From F23-B02 sp963625655 (GTDB taxonomy: Bacteria; Bacillota; Clostridia; Oscillospirales; Oscillospiraceae): 20,541 nt of DNA. Under the pieces are notes generated by a model. That model did no database searches, was not told the origin of the DNA, and saw only the letters and a program-made list of their open reading frames with translations. Every line of letters starts with the position of its first letter. Position 1 is the stretch's first letter. The stretch spans positions 1 through 20,541 of the forward strand of contig CAVFTS010000031.1 of assembly GCA_963625655.1 (NCBI GenBank), written 5' to 3'. Below are positions 1-7,848 of the stretch, in pieces. Made by a program: the position numbers and the translations under genes.

Positions 1-1
1 G

Positions 2-700
2 TCTCTGACCGTTTTCCTCGTCTGCGCCGCTGCGATAATCGTCTATCTTATTTCCTCGGCAAGGGAAATGCAGACGAACGACAATGTGCGTGATCTCAAA
101 AACAACGGCACGCATGCCGCCGAGGTGCTGGACGAATACGCCGGGGTATATGCGGTGAATCACGACACCATCGGTTGGCTGAAGATTGACGGTACGGCAA
201 TAGACTACGTTGTCATGTATGCTCCCGACGAGATTGAAAAGTACCTGCGCACGGACTTTTACGGCAACCACGCAACCGGCGGCTGCCTGTTCGTTGACGA
301 ATACTGCGATATCGACAGCTCGGACAACCTCATAATCTACGGTCACAATATGCACAACGGCACCATGTTTGCCGATCTGCTCAAGTACGCATCCGAGGAC
401 TTCGGGCTTGAACACCCGACGATACACTTCGACACGATATACGAAAAGCACGACTACGAGCTTGTGGCGGCGATATACACGGATCTCGACGGCGACAAGA
501 AAACCGGCTTCCGCTACTACGAATACGTCGGTGCAAACGACGAGGAGTCGTTTGAAAAGTATTGCGACTTCATCGAGAAAAACCGTCTGTATGACACCGG
601 GGTAACTCTGCACCCCGGCGATAAGATACTGACGCTCTCGACTTGCTCATACCACACCGACGGCGGGCGCTTTATCCTCGTCGCAAGGCGCCTCGACTGA
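2..700 (+). CDS. Class B sortase, 5'-truncated by window edge
   Basis: Sortase transpeptidase anchored in the membrane, which would cleave a sorting signal and attach surface proteins or pilins to the cell wall. The frame is open from base 2; the first codons encode a hydrophobic segment (SLTVFLVCAAAIIVYLIS), an N-terminal membrane anchor as expected for class B. The ATG at 68 lies after this anchor and is unlikely to be the true start. Visible catalytic residues are His (codon 344-346, in YGHNMHNGT), Cys (644-646, in LSTCSY) and Arg (668-670, in GGRFILVARR). The segment FYGNHATGGCLFVDEYCD before the His motif is typical of SrtB-like enzymes. The C-terminus ends right after the Arg strand, as usual. 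A hairpin terminator follows. Substrates are not in the window. Family assignment is firm; the specific role is unknown. Confidence 0.93.
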   Translation, partial: SLTVFLVCAAAIIVYLISSAREMQTNDNVRDLKNNGTHAAEVLDEYAGVYAVNHDTIGWLKIDGTAIDYVVMYAPDEIEKYLRTDFYGNHATGGCLFVDEYCDIDSSDNLIIYGHNMHNGTMFADLLKYASEDFGLEHPTIHFDTIYEKHDYELVAAIYTDLDGDKKTGFRYYEYVGANDEESFEKYCDFIEKNRLYDTGVTLHPGDKILTLSTCSYHTDGGRFILVARRLD

Positions 701-716
701 ATCATATGACAACGAC

Positions 717-751
717 ATGACTGCCGGAGCATACGCTCCGGCAGTCATTTT
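717..751 (+). terminator. Intrinsic terminator of the sortase gene
   Basis: Perfect 14-bp stem (ATGACTGCCGGAGC paired with its complement around an ATAC loop) followed directly by TTTT, 16 nt after the sortase stop codon. Confidence 0.92.
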
Positions 752-937
752 AAAACGCCCGGATGAAGAAAGGGAAGCCTTTTTCTTTGGAGGGTGGAAA
801 TAGGACACTTTGTGGAAAAGTCCGAGCGAATTAACTGTATAAACTTTTGGTGCACTTTTGTTTGATGATATACTATATATTGCATTTTGTCAACAGTAAA
901 ATATACTTTTCGGCGAGTTTTATTTACATTTAAATCA

Positions 938-966
938 TTGTTTCATTCGGAGTGAATTTTTATACT
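938..966 (+). promoter_or_regulatory. Candidate sigma-A promoter for the TetR-SDR operon
   Basis: TTGTTT (938-943), 17-nt spacer, TATACT (961-966). The -10 matches consensus at 5 of 6 positions, the -35 only at its first three. It implies a leader of about 100 nt before the ATG at 1074, containing the palindrome at 1009-1022. Confidence 0.5.
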
Positions 967-1008
967 GTCTAATAAAATAAATTTAGTATTGCATTTTGAA
1001 GGAGTTTA

Positions 1009-1022
1009 GTATAGAATTATAC
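1009..1022. promoter_or_regulatory. Small palindrome, possible TetR operator
   Basis: GTATA-GAAT-TATAC is a perfect 5+5 inverted repeat located downstream of the candidate -10 box and 51 nt before the regulator's start codon. TetR-family proteins usually bind short palindromes near their own promoter, so autoregulation is plausible. In AT-rich DNA such a short palindrome can occur by chance. Confidence 0.25.
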
Positions 1023-1073
1023 ATACAATTTATAATTATACTTATTGAGGCTGATACTGATCGGAGGATACTT

Positions 1074-1658
1074 ATGGCCGGAACTAACAGGATGGTTGAA
1101 AAATCGAGAAAGGCAATAAAGGATGCCTTGCTTGAGCTTATGTACGAGAAGGATTTCGGAAGCATAACCGTAAACGAGCTGCTCAAAAGAGCCAATATAA
1201 GTCGAGGCACATTTTATGCGCACTTCAAGAATCTTGAGGATGTACGCCAGTCGCTTATTGACGACCTATATGCCCATGCCGATATGCTGTTCGGCAACTA
1301 CAAGGCGAGCGAGCTTGCCGAGGATCCCTACCCCATCATGCTCATGGCAGCGGAGTTCATGCTTGCAAGCAAGGACCCCGCAAAGCGAGTCTTTAAGTTC
1401 ATAAACATCTATGACCTCGGTGTCAATCTCAAGGATTGGCTCACGAAGTTCATTCTTGAGGACGATGCTCTCGTGGAAAGATTCGGCGGAAAGGACGTTG
1501 CCGAGGTGTGCGCCCGCTTCATTTCGGGCGGTGTCATGCACACATACAACATGTGGCTTCTCGGCGGCTATCCCGTAACGCCGGAAATACTTGCCCGCTC
1601 CCTCGCCGATATCCTTACAGTCGGACTTCATGGTTTTTTGAAGGCAAGGGAGGTTTAA
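1074..1658 (+). CDS. TetR/AcrR-type transcriptional regulator
   Basis: DNA-binding repressor-type protein of 194 aa. The N-terminus (SRKAIKDALLELMYEKDFGS, then ITVNELLKRANISRGTFYAHF) is the classic TetR helix-turn-helix with the GTFYxHF recognition-helix signature. The rest is a helical ligand/dimerisation domain with no identifiable ligand. I chose the ATG at 1074 because CGGAGG (1062-1067) sits 6 nt upstream; the frame is open further back to 996, but that extension has no RBS and would add residues before the usual TetR N-terminus. Only 3 nt separate it from the downstream dehydrogenase, so the two are co-transcribed and the dehydrogenase is a likely target or partner. The ligand is unknown. 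Confidence 0.9.
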   Translation: MAGTNRMVEKSRKAIKDALLELMYEKDFGSITVNELLKRANISRGTFYAHFKNLEDVRQSLIDDLYAHADMLFGNYKASELAEDPYPIMLMAAEFMLASKDPAKRVFKFINIYDLGVNLKDWLTKFILEDDALVERFGGKDVAEVCARFISGGVMHTYNMWLLGGYPVTPEILARSLADILTVGLHGFLKAREV

Positions 1659-1661
1659 ACA

Positions 1662-2432
1662 ATGAACATTGCGGTTATTACCGGCGCTTCGTCCGGCATG
1701 GGCAGAGAGTTTGTTTATGCGATAGACAAGGATATGGAGCTTGACGAGCTGTGGGTCATCGCCCGCAGAGAGGACAGGCTGCTTGAGCTTCAAGACAAGG
1801 TCCGTGCAAGGATCCGCCCCGTTGCGCTCGATCTTCTTGAACGTGACAGTCTCCGTGTCTTCGCCGAGCTTTTGGATAAGGAAAAGCCCTGCGTCAAGGT
1901 ACTTGTGAACGCAGCAGGCTTCGGTCTTTTCGGCGCCTACACCGAAATGGACATGGAAAAGCAGCTCCGGATAATTGACCTTAACGACCGTGCTCTGACG
2001 GGGATGACATATATCACCCTCCCCTATATGCCCGATGGTGCGCAGATTTACAACATGGGTTCGATGTCGTCCTTCCAGCCCGTGCCGTATATCAACGTCT
2101 ACGGAGCATCGAAGGCATTCGTTCTCAGCTTCTCGAAGGCGCTGAGGGTGGAGCTTTGTCAGCGTAAGATCAAGGTCATGGCGGTATGCCCCGGTTGGAT
2201 AAAGACCGAGTTTTTCAGCCATGCCATACATGACAACACCGTCAGCTACTTTAACCGCTACTACGGGCCCGAAGAGGTCATCAAAAAGGCGGTTCGGGAT
2301 ATGCATAAGGGCAAAGCTGTCTCTGTGCTCGGCTTCCCGGAGCGGCTTCAGGTCCTCGCCGTAAAGCTTCTGCCCACCCGCTTCGTTCTCAGAACGTGGT
2401 GCAGGCAGCAGAAAAAGCCCTTCGCATATTAA
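1662..2432 (+). CDS. Short-chain dehydrogenase/reductase (SDR)
   Basis: NAD(P)-dependent oxidoreductase of the classical SDR family, 256 aa, cytosolic. The Rossmann nucleotide-binding motif is TGASSGMG (residues 7-14); LVNAAG (81-86) is the family NNAG-like motif; catalytic Ser134 (YNMGSMSS), Tyr147 and Lys151 (VYGASK) are present, followed by the VCPGWIKTEF proline-glycine motif. RBS GGGAGG lies 8 nt before the ATG. It closes a two-gene operon with the TetR regulator. The substrate cannot be read from sequence; related clostridial proteins are annotated only as SDR family members. Confidence 0.92.
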   Translation: MNIAVITGASSGMGREFVYAIDKDMELDELWVIARREDRLLELQDKVRARIRPVALDLLERDSLRVFAELLDKEKPCVKVLVNAAGFGLFGAYTEMDMEKQLRIIDLNDRALTGMTYITLPYMPDGAQIYNMGSMSSFQPVPYINVYGASKAFVLSFSKALRVELCQRKIKVMAVCPGWIKTEFFSHAIHDNTVSYFNRYYGPEEVIKKAVRDMHKGKAVSVLGFPERLQVLAVKLLPTRFVLRTWCRQQKKPFAY

Positions 2433-2479
2433 GAATACAGAAAATGCGATGCAAAAGCTGCATCGCATTTTCTGTATTC
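2433..2479. terminator. Bidirectional terminator between convergent genes
   Basis: A perfect 21-bp stem (2433-2453 with 2459-2479) and 5-nt loop. It starts right after the SDR stop codon and overlaps the stop codon of the minus-strand acyltransferase gene at 2478-2480. The plus-strand exit has ATTTT; the minus-strand exit is less U-rich. Confidence 0.85.
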
Positions 2480-3782
2480 ATTTTGCGGCGCAAGGGCTGC
2501 ATTCTTCTGCGTACTGTCTTACTTCCTCAAGCACGCAGTCAAGCATCGCTTCGATGAGCTTTCTGTCCTCGTCATTGCCCTTGACGGTGCTTATGAGGTT
2601 CATCGTCCCGTTGAGTGAGGACGACGAAAGCTGCACATAGGGCTTATGCTTCACGGTGCCCGTGACGAATGCGTCAAACAGCTTGGCATCCCCGAGCGAG
2701 AGCATCTCGCCCTTTAAAACGCCGATGTTGCTTATGCTGAACTGCGGGTTTTTGTAGCCGATACGTATTGCGGTCTTGGCAAGCACTTCGGGAAAAATGG
2801 TGTATGCAAGCTTTAAAAGGGGTATACCATACATTCCAGCATAGGGGTCGGACTTCGCCTTCTTCATGCTTTCGCTCACCTTTTTGACCATCTCGTGCAT
2901 ACTCGGCTCGTTGTTTTCAACGGAGCATTGCAGATAGCCCGTGTGGTTCGTAAGTCCGGTAATCTTGTGTGCGTTGGGTATATGCACTCTCAGGTCGAAC
3001 ATATTCGAAACGTGTATACCGTCATGCTCCGGCACACGGCATATCTCGTAGAGCGAACGTATGAACGCCGCCTGAAGCACATCATTCACCGTAGCCCCGT
3101 CACGCTTTCCGGCTTCCTTCATTCGCGCGAACAGCTCAGGGGCTATCTTGCGCCGGACAAAAATCTGCAGGTCGTCCTTGCTGCGCTTTGCATACGGAAG
3201 GTGGTGCTTCTCGCTCGTTGCGCTGATGTTGCGGTAAAGTCCCTTGACCTTGCGCCGCATTTCATCGTCCATGCCCTCGTACATCATGTGATATGCCCGG
3301 CTGCCGTTTTTGACCTCAACCGGTGTCTCTCCTCGCAGCAGTCTGTTGTAGCTTGCGCAGAGGGCATTCATAAAGTATGCATAGTCGCCACCGTCAAAGC
3401 ACATATGGTTTATGAGCAGCAGCACGGCGGTCTTATCCTCATGGTACAGAAGCTCCGCACGGTACTGCAAATTGCTGTCCGCCGGAATGACGTTGTTAAA
3501 GAAGCGAAATGTGTCCGCTTCAAGATCCTCGCTCTGCCGAATGGTGAGAATGTCCTCCTGCGAATAATCGCAGACCTCCCAGTGCGGCGTCACAAGACCG
3601 CTGCAATACCTACTGTGCAGAACGGGAACGCTGTCCGTCATGTGGACAAGCGCTTTTCTGAAAACGTCCTCGTCAATATGCCCGTCATAGTACAGGGCGG
3701 AATGCTCCATCCCGTCGTAATAACGGCGCATGAGATGCTGCATTCTGTCCCACAATTCCGCCTTTAAATGTGTTTTTTTCAT
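2478..3782 (-). CDS. Condensation-domain-like acyltransferase (CAT superfamily)
   Basis: Stand-alone 434-aa protein resembling condensation domains and PapA/WS-DGAT-type acyltransferases, which transfer an acyl group from a thioester to an alcohol or amine. The active-site motif HHxxxDG appears as NHMCFDGG, with His126 and Asp130 kept and the first His replaced by Asn125; the second His is the catalytic one in this superfamily. The late segment FSISNIGVL matches the conserved solvent-channel region of such folds. No carrier-protein, adenylation or thioesterase gene is nearby, so it is not part of a visible peptide-synthetase cluster. RBS GGAG lies 6 nt before the ATG. It sits 16 nt downstream of the phosphofructokinase gene and is probably co-transcribed. 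Acyl donor and acceptor are unknown. Confidence 0.75.
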   Translation of the reverse strand: MKKTHLKAELWDRMQHLMRRYYDGMEHSALYYDGHIDEDVFRKALVHMTDSVPVLHSRYCSGLVTPHWEVCDYSQEDILTIRQSEDLEADTFRFFNNVIPADSNLQYRAELLYHEDKTAVLLLINHMCFDGGDYAYFMNALCASYNRLLRGETPVEVKNGSRAYHMMYEGMDDEMRRKVKGLYRNISATSEKHHLPYAKRSKDDLQIFVRRKIAPELFARMKEAGKRDGATVNDVLQAAFIRSLYEICRVPEHDGIHVSNMFDLRVHIPNAHKITGLTNHTGYLQCSVENNEPSMHEMVKKVSESMKKAKSDPYAGMYGIPLLKLAYTIFPEVLAKTAIRIGYKNPQFSISNIGVLKGEMLSLGDAKLFDAFVTGTVKHKPYVQLSSSSLNGTMNLISTVKGNDEDRKLIEAMLDCVLEEVRQYAEECSPCAAK

Positions 3783-3798
3783 TTTATCTCCGCTTTTA

Positions 3799-4875
3799 TC
3801 AGTCTCCGAATGAAATGCCTATGTCCCTTGCGACCCGAATCAGAGGGTGATCAGGCGGCAGGAACTTCGTCTTACTTGCCGCTTCCTCCAGAGGGATGGA
3901 AACGATCTCCCCGTTTTGCATGGCAACCATTCTACCGTAATTGCGGTTGACGATAAGCTCTGCTGCGGCCGTACCGAAGCGTGTGGCAAGCACTCTGTCG
4001 TAGGGGCACGGAGGACCGCCCCTCTGATAATGGCCGGGGATGGTGACTCTCGCTTCCCTGCCGAGGGTCTTTTCGATGTGGTCGGCTATCTCGTAGGATA
4101 TAGTGGAATGCTTCGATTCCTCACGCCTGCGGCGGCTCTCCTCCTCGGAAAGCACCTTATCGTCGATGCTCTTGGCGCCCTCCGCCACGGCAATTATCGA
4201 AAAGGCTCTGCCCATTATTCTGCGGCGCTCTATCGCCTCCGTCACCTTATTGATGTCATAAGGTATCTCCGGAATGAGGATAATATCCGCACCGCTGCCG
4301 ATGCCTGCGTTTAATGTGAGCCAGCCTGCATCCCTGCCCATTAGCTCCACGAGGAACACTCTGCTGTGGGAGCTTGCGGTCGAGTGGATGTAATCTATGA
4401 CGTTCGTCGCAATGTCCACCGCACTCTGGAATCCGAAGGTGACGTCCGTACCCCAAATGTCGTTGTCTATCGTCTTTGGGAGGGTCACGACATTCATTCC
4501 TGCATCCATCAGAAGCTTTGCGCTTTTCTGCGTTCCGTTGCCGCCCATAATGACAAGGCAGTCAAGGTTTAAGCGGTTGTAGGTATCCTTCATGGCGGGG
4601 ATGAGGCTGTTGCCGTTTTCGTCAACGATGTCCTTCCCCGGTATATAGCGCTGTCTTGATGTGCCGAGTATGGTGCCGCCCTCGGTAAGGATGCCGGAGA
4701 AATCCTTCGGCTCCATGAACTTATAGTCACCGTCGATAAGACCCCGGTAACCGTCGTACATTCCGAATATTTCAAGATCGCTTATCCTGTTGTAAAGTGC
4801 CTTTCCTATGCCTCGCATGGCGGCGTTGAGCCCCTGGCAGTCACCGCCGGATGTTATAAGGGCGACTCTCGTCAT
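3799..4875 (-). CDS. pfkA: 6-phosphofructokinase, group III type
   Basis: Catalyses phosphorylation of fructose 6-phosphate to fructose 1,6-bisphosphate in glycolysis; cytosolic, ~358 aa. Motifs: ITSGGDCQGLNA (phosphoryl-donor loop), GGNGT (Asn113, Gly114), PKTIDND (Lys134, catalytic Asp137), ELMGRDAGW, PEIPYD and HYQRGG. In this family Gly at the position of E. coli Gly104 points to ATP use, while Lys in PKTIDND is typical of PPi-dependent or group III enzymes; the combination fits a group III, probably ATP-using, enzyme. The E. coli Mg-binding Asp103 is Asn here. The ATG at 4875 fits family length; an in-frame TTG at 4884 would add three residues (MKK) and has AAGGTG 11 nt upstream, so it is a real alternative. 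It has its own promoter (4922-4950) and is first in an operon with the acyltransferase. Confidence 0.95.
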   Translation of the reverse strand: MTRVALITSGGDCQGLNAAMRGIGKALYNRISDLEIFGMYDGYRGLIDGDYKFMEPKDFSGILTEGGTILGTSRQRYIPGKDIVDENGNSLIPAMKDTYNRLNLDCLVIMGGNGTQKSAKLLMDAGMNVVTLPKTIDNDIWGTDVTFGFQSAVDIATNVIDYIHSTASSHSRVFLVELMGRDAGWLTLNAGIGSGADIILIPEIPYDINKVTEAIERRRIMGRAFSIIAVAEGAKSIDDKVLSEEESRRRREESKHSTISYEIADHIEKTLGREARVTIPGHYQRGGPPCPYDRVLATRFGTAAAELIVNRNYGRMVAMQNGEIVSIPLEEAASKTKFLPPDHPLIRVARDIGISFGD

Positions 4876-4921
4876 TTTCTTCAATGGTATTCACGCACCT
4901 TGCCTTCAGTCTTTCAAAGGC

Positions 4922-4950
4922 ATTATATACCGTCAAAACGCTAAAGTAAA
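4922..4950 (-). promoter_or_regulatory. Sigma-A promoter of the pfkA operon
   Basis: Read on the minus strand: TTTACT (4945-4950), 17-nt spacer, perfect TATAAT (4922-4927). The start codon is about 40 nt downstream of the expected start of transcription. Confidence 0.75.
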
Positions 4951-4975
4951 CAAAAACAATTGCAGCACATTGCAC

Positions 4976-5010
4976 AAAAGCCCGACGCCAAAGCTTTGGT
5001 GTCGGGCTTT
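4976..5010 (-). terminator. Intrinsic terminator of the dehydratase operon
   Basis: Near-perfect inverted repeat (AAAGCCCGACGCCAAAG pairing with CTTTGGTGTCGGGCTTT, one G-T pair) followed on the minus strand by a T run, 14 nt after the stop codon of the 5025-6569 gene. Confidence 0.88.
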
Positions 5011-5024
5011 GGCATAATTCCGCA

Positions 5025-6569
5025 TCAAAATGCGTCGCAGTCGTCAAAATCCACGAGCGTCGGGTCAAGGGGTTCCTCACGCAGAACGGAGGTCATGTAG
5101 GAGTTTACCTGATTGCGCATATCCCTGCGGGATATGGTTCTCGGATCCATGAGATCCTGCTGCACCCAAATGAAGTTTATGTTGCGGTCTCTCGCCTGCT
5201 CATCAAACATACCCTGAAGTCCGTCCATTCCCTTGCAGGAAATCTGATCGTACATGATTATCGTGTCGCAGTTGAATGCGTCGGCTATGCTCCACATCTC
5301 GTTGAGCGCATTTTTGTAGCCGCCCTTGGTGTGCTTACGCATGGTGGTGCGCTGATAAAGCTGCGCCAGTCCCAAAAGCAGCCCCTCCTGTGTCGAGGTG
5401 TCAACCATGACGTTGCCGACGTGGGTCTCCATGTCCATGACGGAGACGATACCCCAGCACTGCTCAAGCCAGTTTGCAAAGTTGGTGTAGTAGTTTGCGG
5501 GACACGACCACACGAGCGCCTTGTGGCGCATCTCCAGTGTGCAGGGCAGCTTCTTCTTATAACCGTCCTCCATGAGCTTACGGACCTTGTCGTCCGCCTT
5601 GAGGAAGCGGTCGTCCATACCGCCGTGCAGATGGAAGGAATACATACGGTACAGCCACGGCACGTTGCCCGTCACCTGCGGATAATCGGTGCGGTTTATC
5701 TCCCAAAGGTCAAAGTGGAACTGCGTGACCTCATTGTACCTGTCCATTGCGGTCTTGAATGCAGCCCAGTCAAACTTCTCGCCCGTCTGCTCCTCAATAA
5801 ACGCAATGCAGCCCTTTATCTCCTCAATGGCGTACTCCTGCGCATCGACCTCGTCGTTATAGCGCAGCGGAACGCCGAGGCAGTAGGTCGGAAGCTTGAA
5901 GTACCTGTCCTGATATGCACTGGTCATAACGCTGCCGTCGCAGGGCATATTGCAGGAGATGAAGCACTTTCCGAATACGGGGTAATCGCCCTCAACGGCA
6001 ATTCCCGACTCCGCCGACGGGAGCGGGCAAACGTCCGCCGGAACACCGAAGTTTTCGATGGAGTCAAGGTAAATCTCGGAAATGTGCTGATTTATCATCG
6101 AGCTGAGAAAGATGGGGATGGTCTGCACCGGGATGCCGATGAGGTTCGGGAAGCCTGCCATGATCTCGGTGGGGACAAGCTCGTCGAAGCAGATTATTCG
6201 GTCGGCAAGCGCCTTGTCGCCGCCGAGCTTCAGGTCTGCGTCAAACTCGGTACCGATGATGTCTATCGTGTGCTTTACGATGACATCGTAAAGGATGTGA
6301 CCGGCTTTGAGCTGTATGCCCCTCATTCCCTCAAGCTGACGGTCAAGAAACTGCGGCAGTGAGAGATATGTAAGCATCCAGCGGTATTTGAATATACCCT
6401 TAACGACCTGTATGGGTGATTTGAGGACGAACTTTATCATGTCCTTCCACATGACGCACCACCATGCGTAATCATAAAGGGTATCCTTTATACCTCTCCA
6501 CTCACGGAACTTGCGCACACCGGTCTTGTCAATGTAGGTCTTTCCAAGGTTTCTCGGTTTGATTTTCAT
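5025..6569 (-). CDS. 2-hydroxyacyl-CoA dehydratase family subunit, large form
   Basis: 514 aa protein of the 2-hydroxyacyl-CoA dehydratase D-component/BcrC-BadD family, whose members bind a [4Fe-4S] cluster and carry out radical dehydration of 2-hydroxyacyl-CoA or related low-potential reductions. Candidate cluster cysteines lie in ADVCPLPSAESG, FISCNMPCDGS and YDQISCKGMDG. It is clearly longer than the ~380-430 aa typical of the family, with about 100 extra N-terminal residues that are aromatic- and Lys-rich (DYAWWCVMWKDMIKFVLKSP). RBS GGAGGTG lies 5 nt before the ATG. The upstream gene ends 3 nt before this start, so the two are translationally coupled and likely form a heterodimer. No activator ATPase (HgdC type) or CoA-transferase gene is adjacent. 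The substrate is not identifiable. Confidence 0.82.
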   Translation of the reverse strand: MKIKPRNLGKTYIDKTGVRKFREWRGIKDTLYDYAWWCVMWKDMIKFVLKSPIQVVKGIFKYRWMLTYLSLPQFLDRQLEGMRGIQLKAGHILYDVIVKHTIDIIGTEFDADLKLGGDKALADRIICFDELVPTEIMAGFPNLIGIPVQTIPIFLSSMINQHISEIYLDSIENFGVPADVCPLPSAESGIAVEGDYPVFGKCFISCNMPCDGSVMTSAYQDRYFKLPTYCLGVPLRYNDEVDAQEYAIEEIKGCIAFIEEQTGEKFDWAAFKTAMDRYNEVTQFHFDLWEINRTDYPQVTGNVPWLYRMYSFHLHGGMDDRFLKADDKVRKLMEDGYKKKLPCTLEMRHKALVWSCPANYYTNFANWLEQCWGIVSVMDMETHVGNVMVDTSTQEGLLLGLAQLYQRTTMRKHTKGGYKNALNEMWSIADAFNCDTIIMYDQISCKGMDGLQGMFDEQARDRNINFIWVQQDLMDPRTISRRDMRNQVNSYMTSVLREEPLDPTLVDFDDCDAF

Positions 6570-6572
6570 CTC

Positions 6573-7766
6573 TCACACCTCCCTGCCGTTGTTTATCCGC
6601 TTAATCTCAAGACTTTCGACAAACGCCTGCACACGGGTTCTGAGCTGCCCCGATGCGTTGCCGGTGTACTCTCTGTCAACGCAGACGGAGGGGTACTTAT
6701 ACAGCTCCGTCATAATGTTGGACGCAAGCGGACGCTCATAGCCCCAGTATTCGCAGAACTTGAGCGCTTCGTAGAGTATGCCCTGAGCGTTGTATTCCTT
6801 TGCAAGAGCGTCAACGTAATCGTAGCGCCCCTGCACCTTTTCCTTTGACATATATCTCGGGCACTGGCTGCTCTCCATGTAGCAGCGGCACACCTGCTCA
6901 AGCGCAGGCTCCTCATCGTTCAGGATAATCTCCTGTCTGCCGGGGAAGGAGCCGAAGCAGAAGCGGTCTGCGACGATAAAAGCGCCGGAGTCCTCCACGG
7001 TGCGGGTAAAGTCAAGATCATCGATTTCCGAGCCGACGACGACTACCCTCGCACGGTACCACGGCTTGGGGTCGCACTTGCGCTTTTTTATCTCCTGCAG
7101 CGTCTCACGCAGCTTGGGGAGTATGAGATCCTTCGGGCAGGTGAACGACACGAGGCACAGCGCATGGTACTCATAGCCCGTGATCGGAGGATTGGGGAGC
7201 TTGCGCAGCTCACCGATTTCGGTCAGGATGCGGCAGACCTCGTTATGCTCCTCCACCGCCTTGCGTATTGCGGCGTCGGACACGTCGGTGCCGTAATTCT
7301 CGTGCAGCCTGTCAAGCACCTTCTTCTGAATTTGGTTTACATAATGTTTCAAGCCGTGTGGTGTGACCTTGAACGGCACGTCGGCAAGAGCGACAAAGAA
7401 TTTGTCGTTCTTCACAAGGTTAAGCAGTTCAAAATGCTCGATGGCACGGTTCATTTCGGAGCAGGTCTCGGTTCCTGCAACGGCGGAAAGAAAGGCGTAG
7501 CCCCCCTCCATTCCACGCTCGACGAGCGCCTTTGCATAGCCGCATAGGTAGTTTGTCATGTAGTAGGTCGAAATGTCAAGCGAACCGGTGCGGGGCGCTC
7601 TCAGCCTGACGGAAAAGCAGTTGTCAAGGTTTAAGAGTACCTCCGGCATATGGTAGCAGGTGTAGCCGACGGCGTGTCTGCCCTCGGAGACCGCTTGAAG
7701 ACAAAGCTCGTTTGCGGCTTCGTCGAGCAGATGCTCGAAGTAAATCATGTGCTTCAGATCTTTCAT
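6573..7766 (-). CDS. 2-hydroxyacyl-CoA dehydratase family subunit
   Basis: 397 aa partner subunit of the same family, near the usual length. Cysteines likely to bind the cluster are in VGYTCYHMPEVLL, AGTETCSEMN and SSQCPRYMS; the pattern GYTCYxxPE near residue 35 is the typical N-terminal cluster motif. The middle region (ITGYEYHALCLVSF) and the later YRARVVVVGSEIDD segment match the two-subdomain fold of HgdB/BcrC-like proteins. RBS AGGGGGT lies 4 nt before the ATG. It is the first gene of a two-gene operon driven by the promoter at 7801-7829. Alternatives in the family are benzoyl-CoA reductase-like or double-cubane reductases; sequence alone does not decide. Confidence 0.85.
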   Translation of the reverse strand: MKDLKHMIYFEHLLDEAANELCLQAVSEGRHAVGYTCYHMPEVLLNLDNCFSVRLRAPRTGSLDISTYYMTNYLCGYAKALVERGMEGGYAFLSAVAGTETCSEMNRAIEHFELLNLVKNDKFFVALADVPFKVTPHGLKHYVNQIQKKVLDRLHENYGTDVSDAAIRKAVEEHNEVCRILTEIGELRKLPNPPITGYEYHALCLVSFTCPKDLILPKLRETLQEIKKRKCDPKPWYRARVVVVGSEIDDLDFTRTVEDSGAFIVADRFCFGSFPGRQEIILNDEEPALEQVCRCYMESSQCPRYMSKEKVQGRYDYVDALAKEYNAQGILYEALKFCEYWGYERPLASNIMTELYKYPSVCVDREYTGNASGQLRTRVQAFVESLEIKRINNGREV

Positions 7767-7800
7767 ATTGACCCCCTGTAAAATACGGATGCATGAAAGT

Positions 7801-7829
7801 ATTATAGTTTAGAAATTATTAATCGTCAA
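7801..7829 (-). promoter_or_regulatory. Near-consensus sigma-A promoter of the dehydratase operon
   Basis: Minus strand: TTGACG (7824-7829), exactly 17 nt, TATAAT (7801-7806). Eleven of twelve consensus bases match, implying strong transcription. The leader to the ATG is about 30 nt. The repeat element at 7849-8127 begins 20 bp upstream of the -35 box. Confidence 0.88.
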
Positions 7830-7848
7830 TATGATTATGTCTGTACAT

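Larger units (their letters stand above)
752..1073. other. AT-rich intergenic region upstream of the TetR operon
   Basis: No credible gene. It holds a sigma-A-like promoter (938-966), a short palindrome (1009-1022), and a 12-nt direct repeat TATTGCATTTTG at 878-889 and 987-998, the second copy between promoter and start codon. The reading frame upstream of 1074 is open back to 996, but this stretch has neither a good start signal nor coding-like composition. Confidence 0.6.

Noticed and set aside
752..937. Riboswitch or small RNA in the region after the sortase terminator
   Set aside because: Only weak imperfect pairing (around GGACACTTTG...AAAAGTCC) is seen; no known riboswitch core or terminator follows.
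1266..2468. 400-codon open frame on the minus strand opposite the TetR and SDR genes
   Set aside because: Both plus-strand genes have intact family motifs and RBSs; the antisense frame has no recognisable domain and arises from codon bias.
2895..3767. 290-codon plus-strand frame opposite the acyltransferase
   Set aside because: Shadow of a gene with a conserved HxxxDG motif; no RBS or family resemblance.
5331..6362. 343-codon plus-strand frame opposite the large dehydratase subunit
   Set aside because: Mirror-frame artefact; the minus-strand protein is clearly the real gene.
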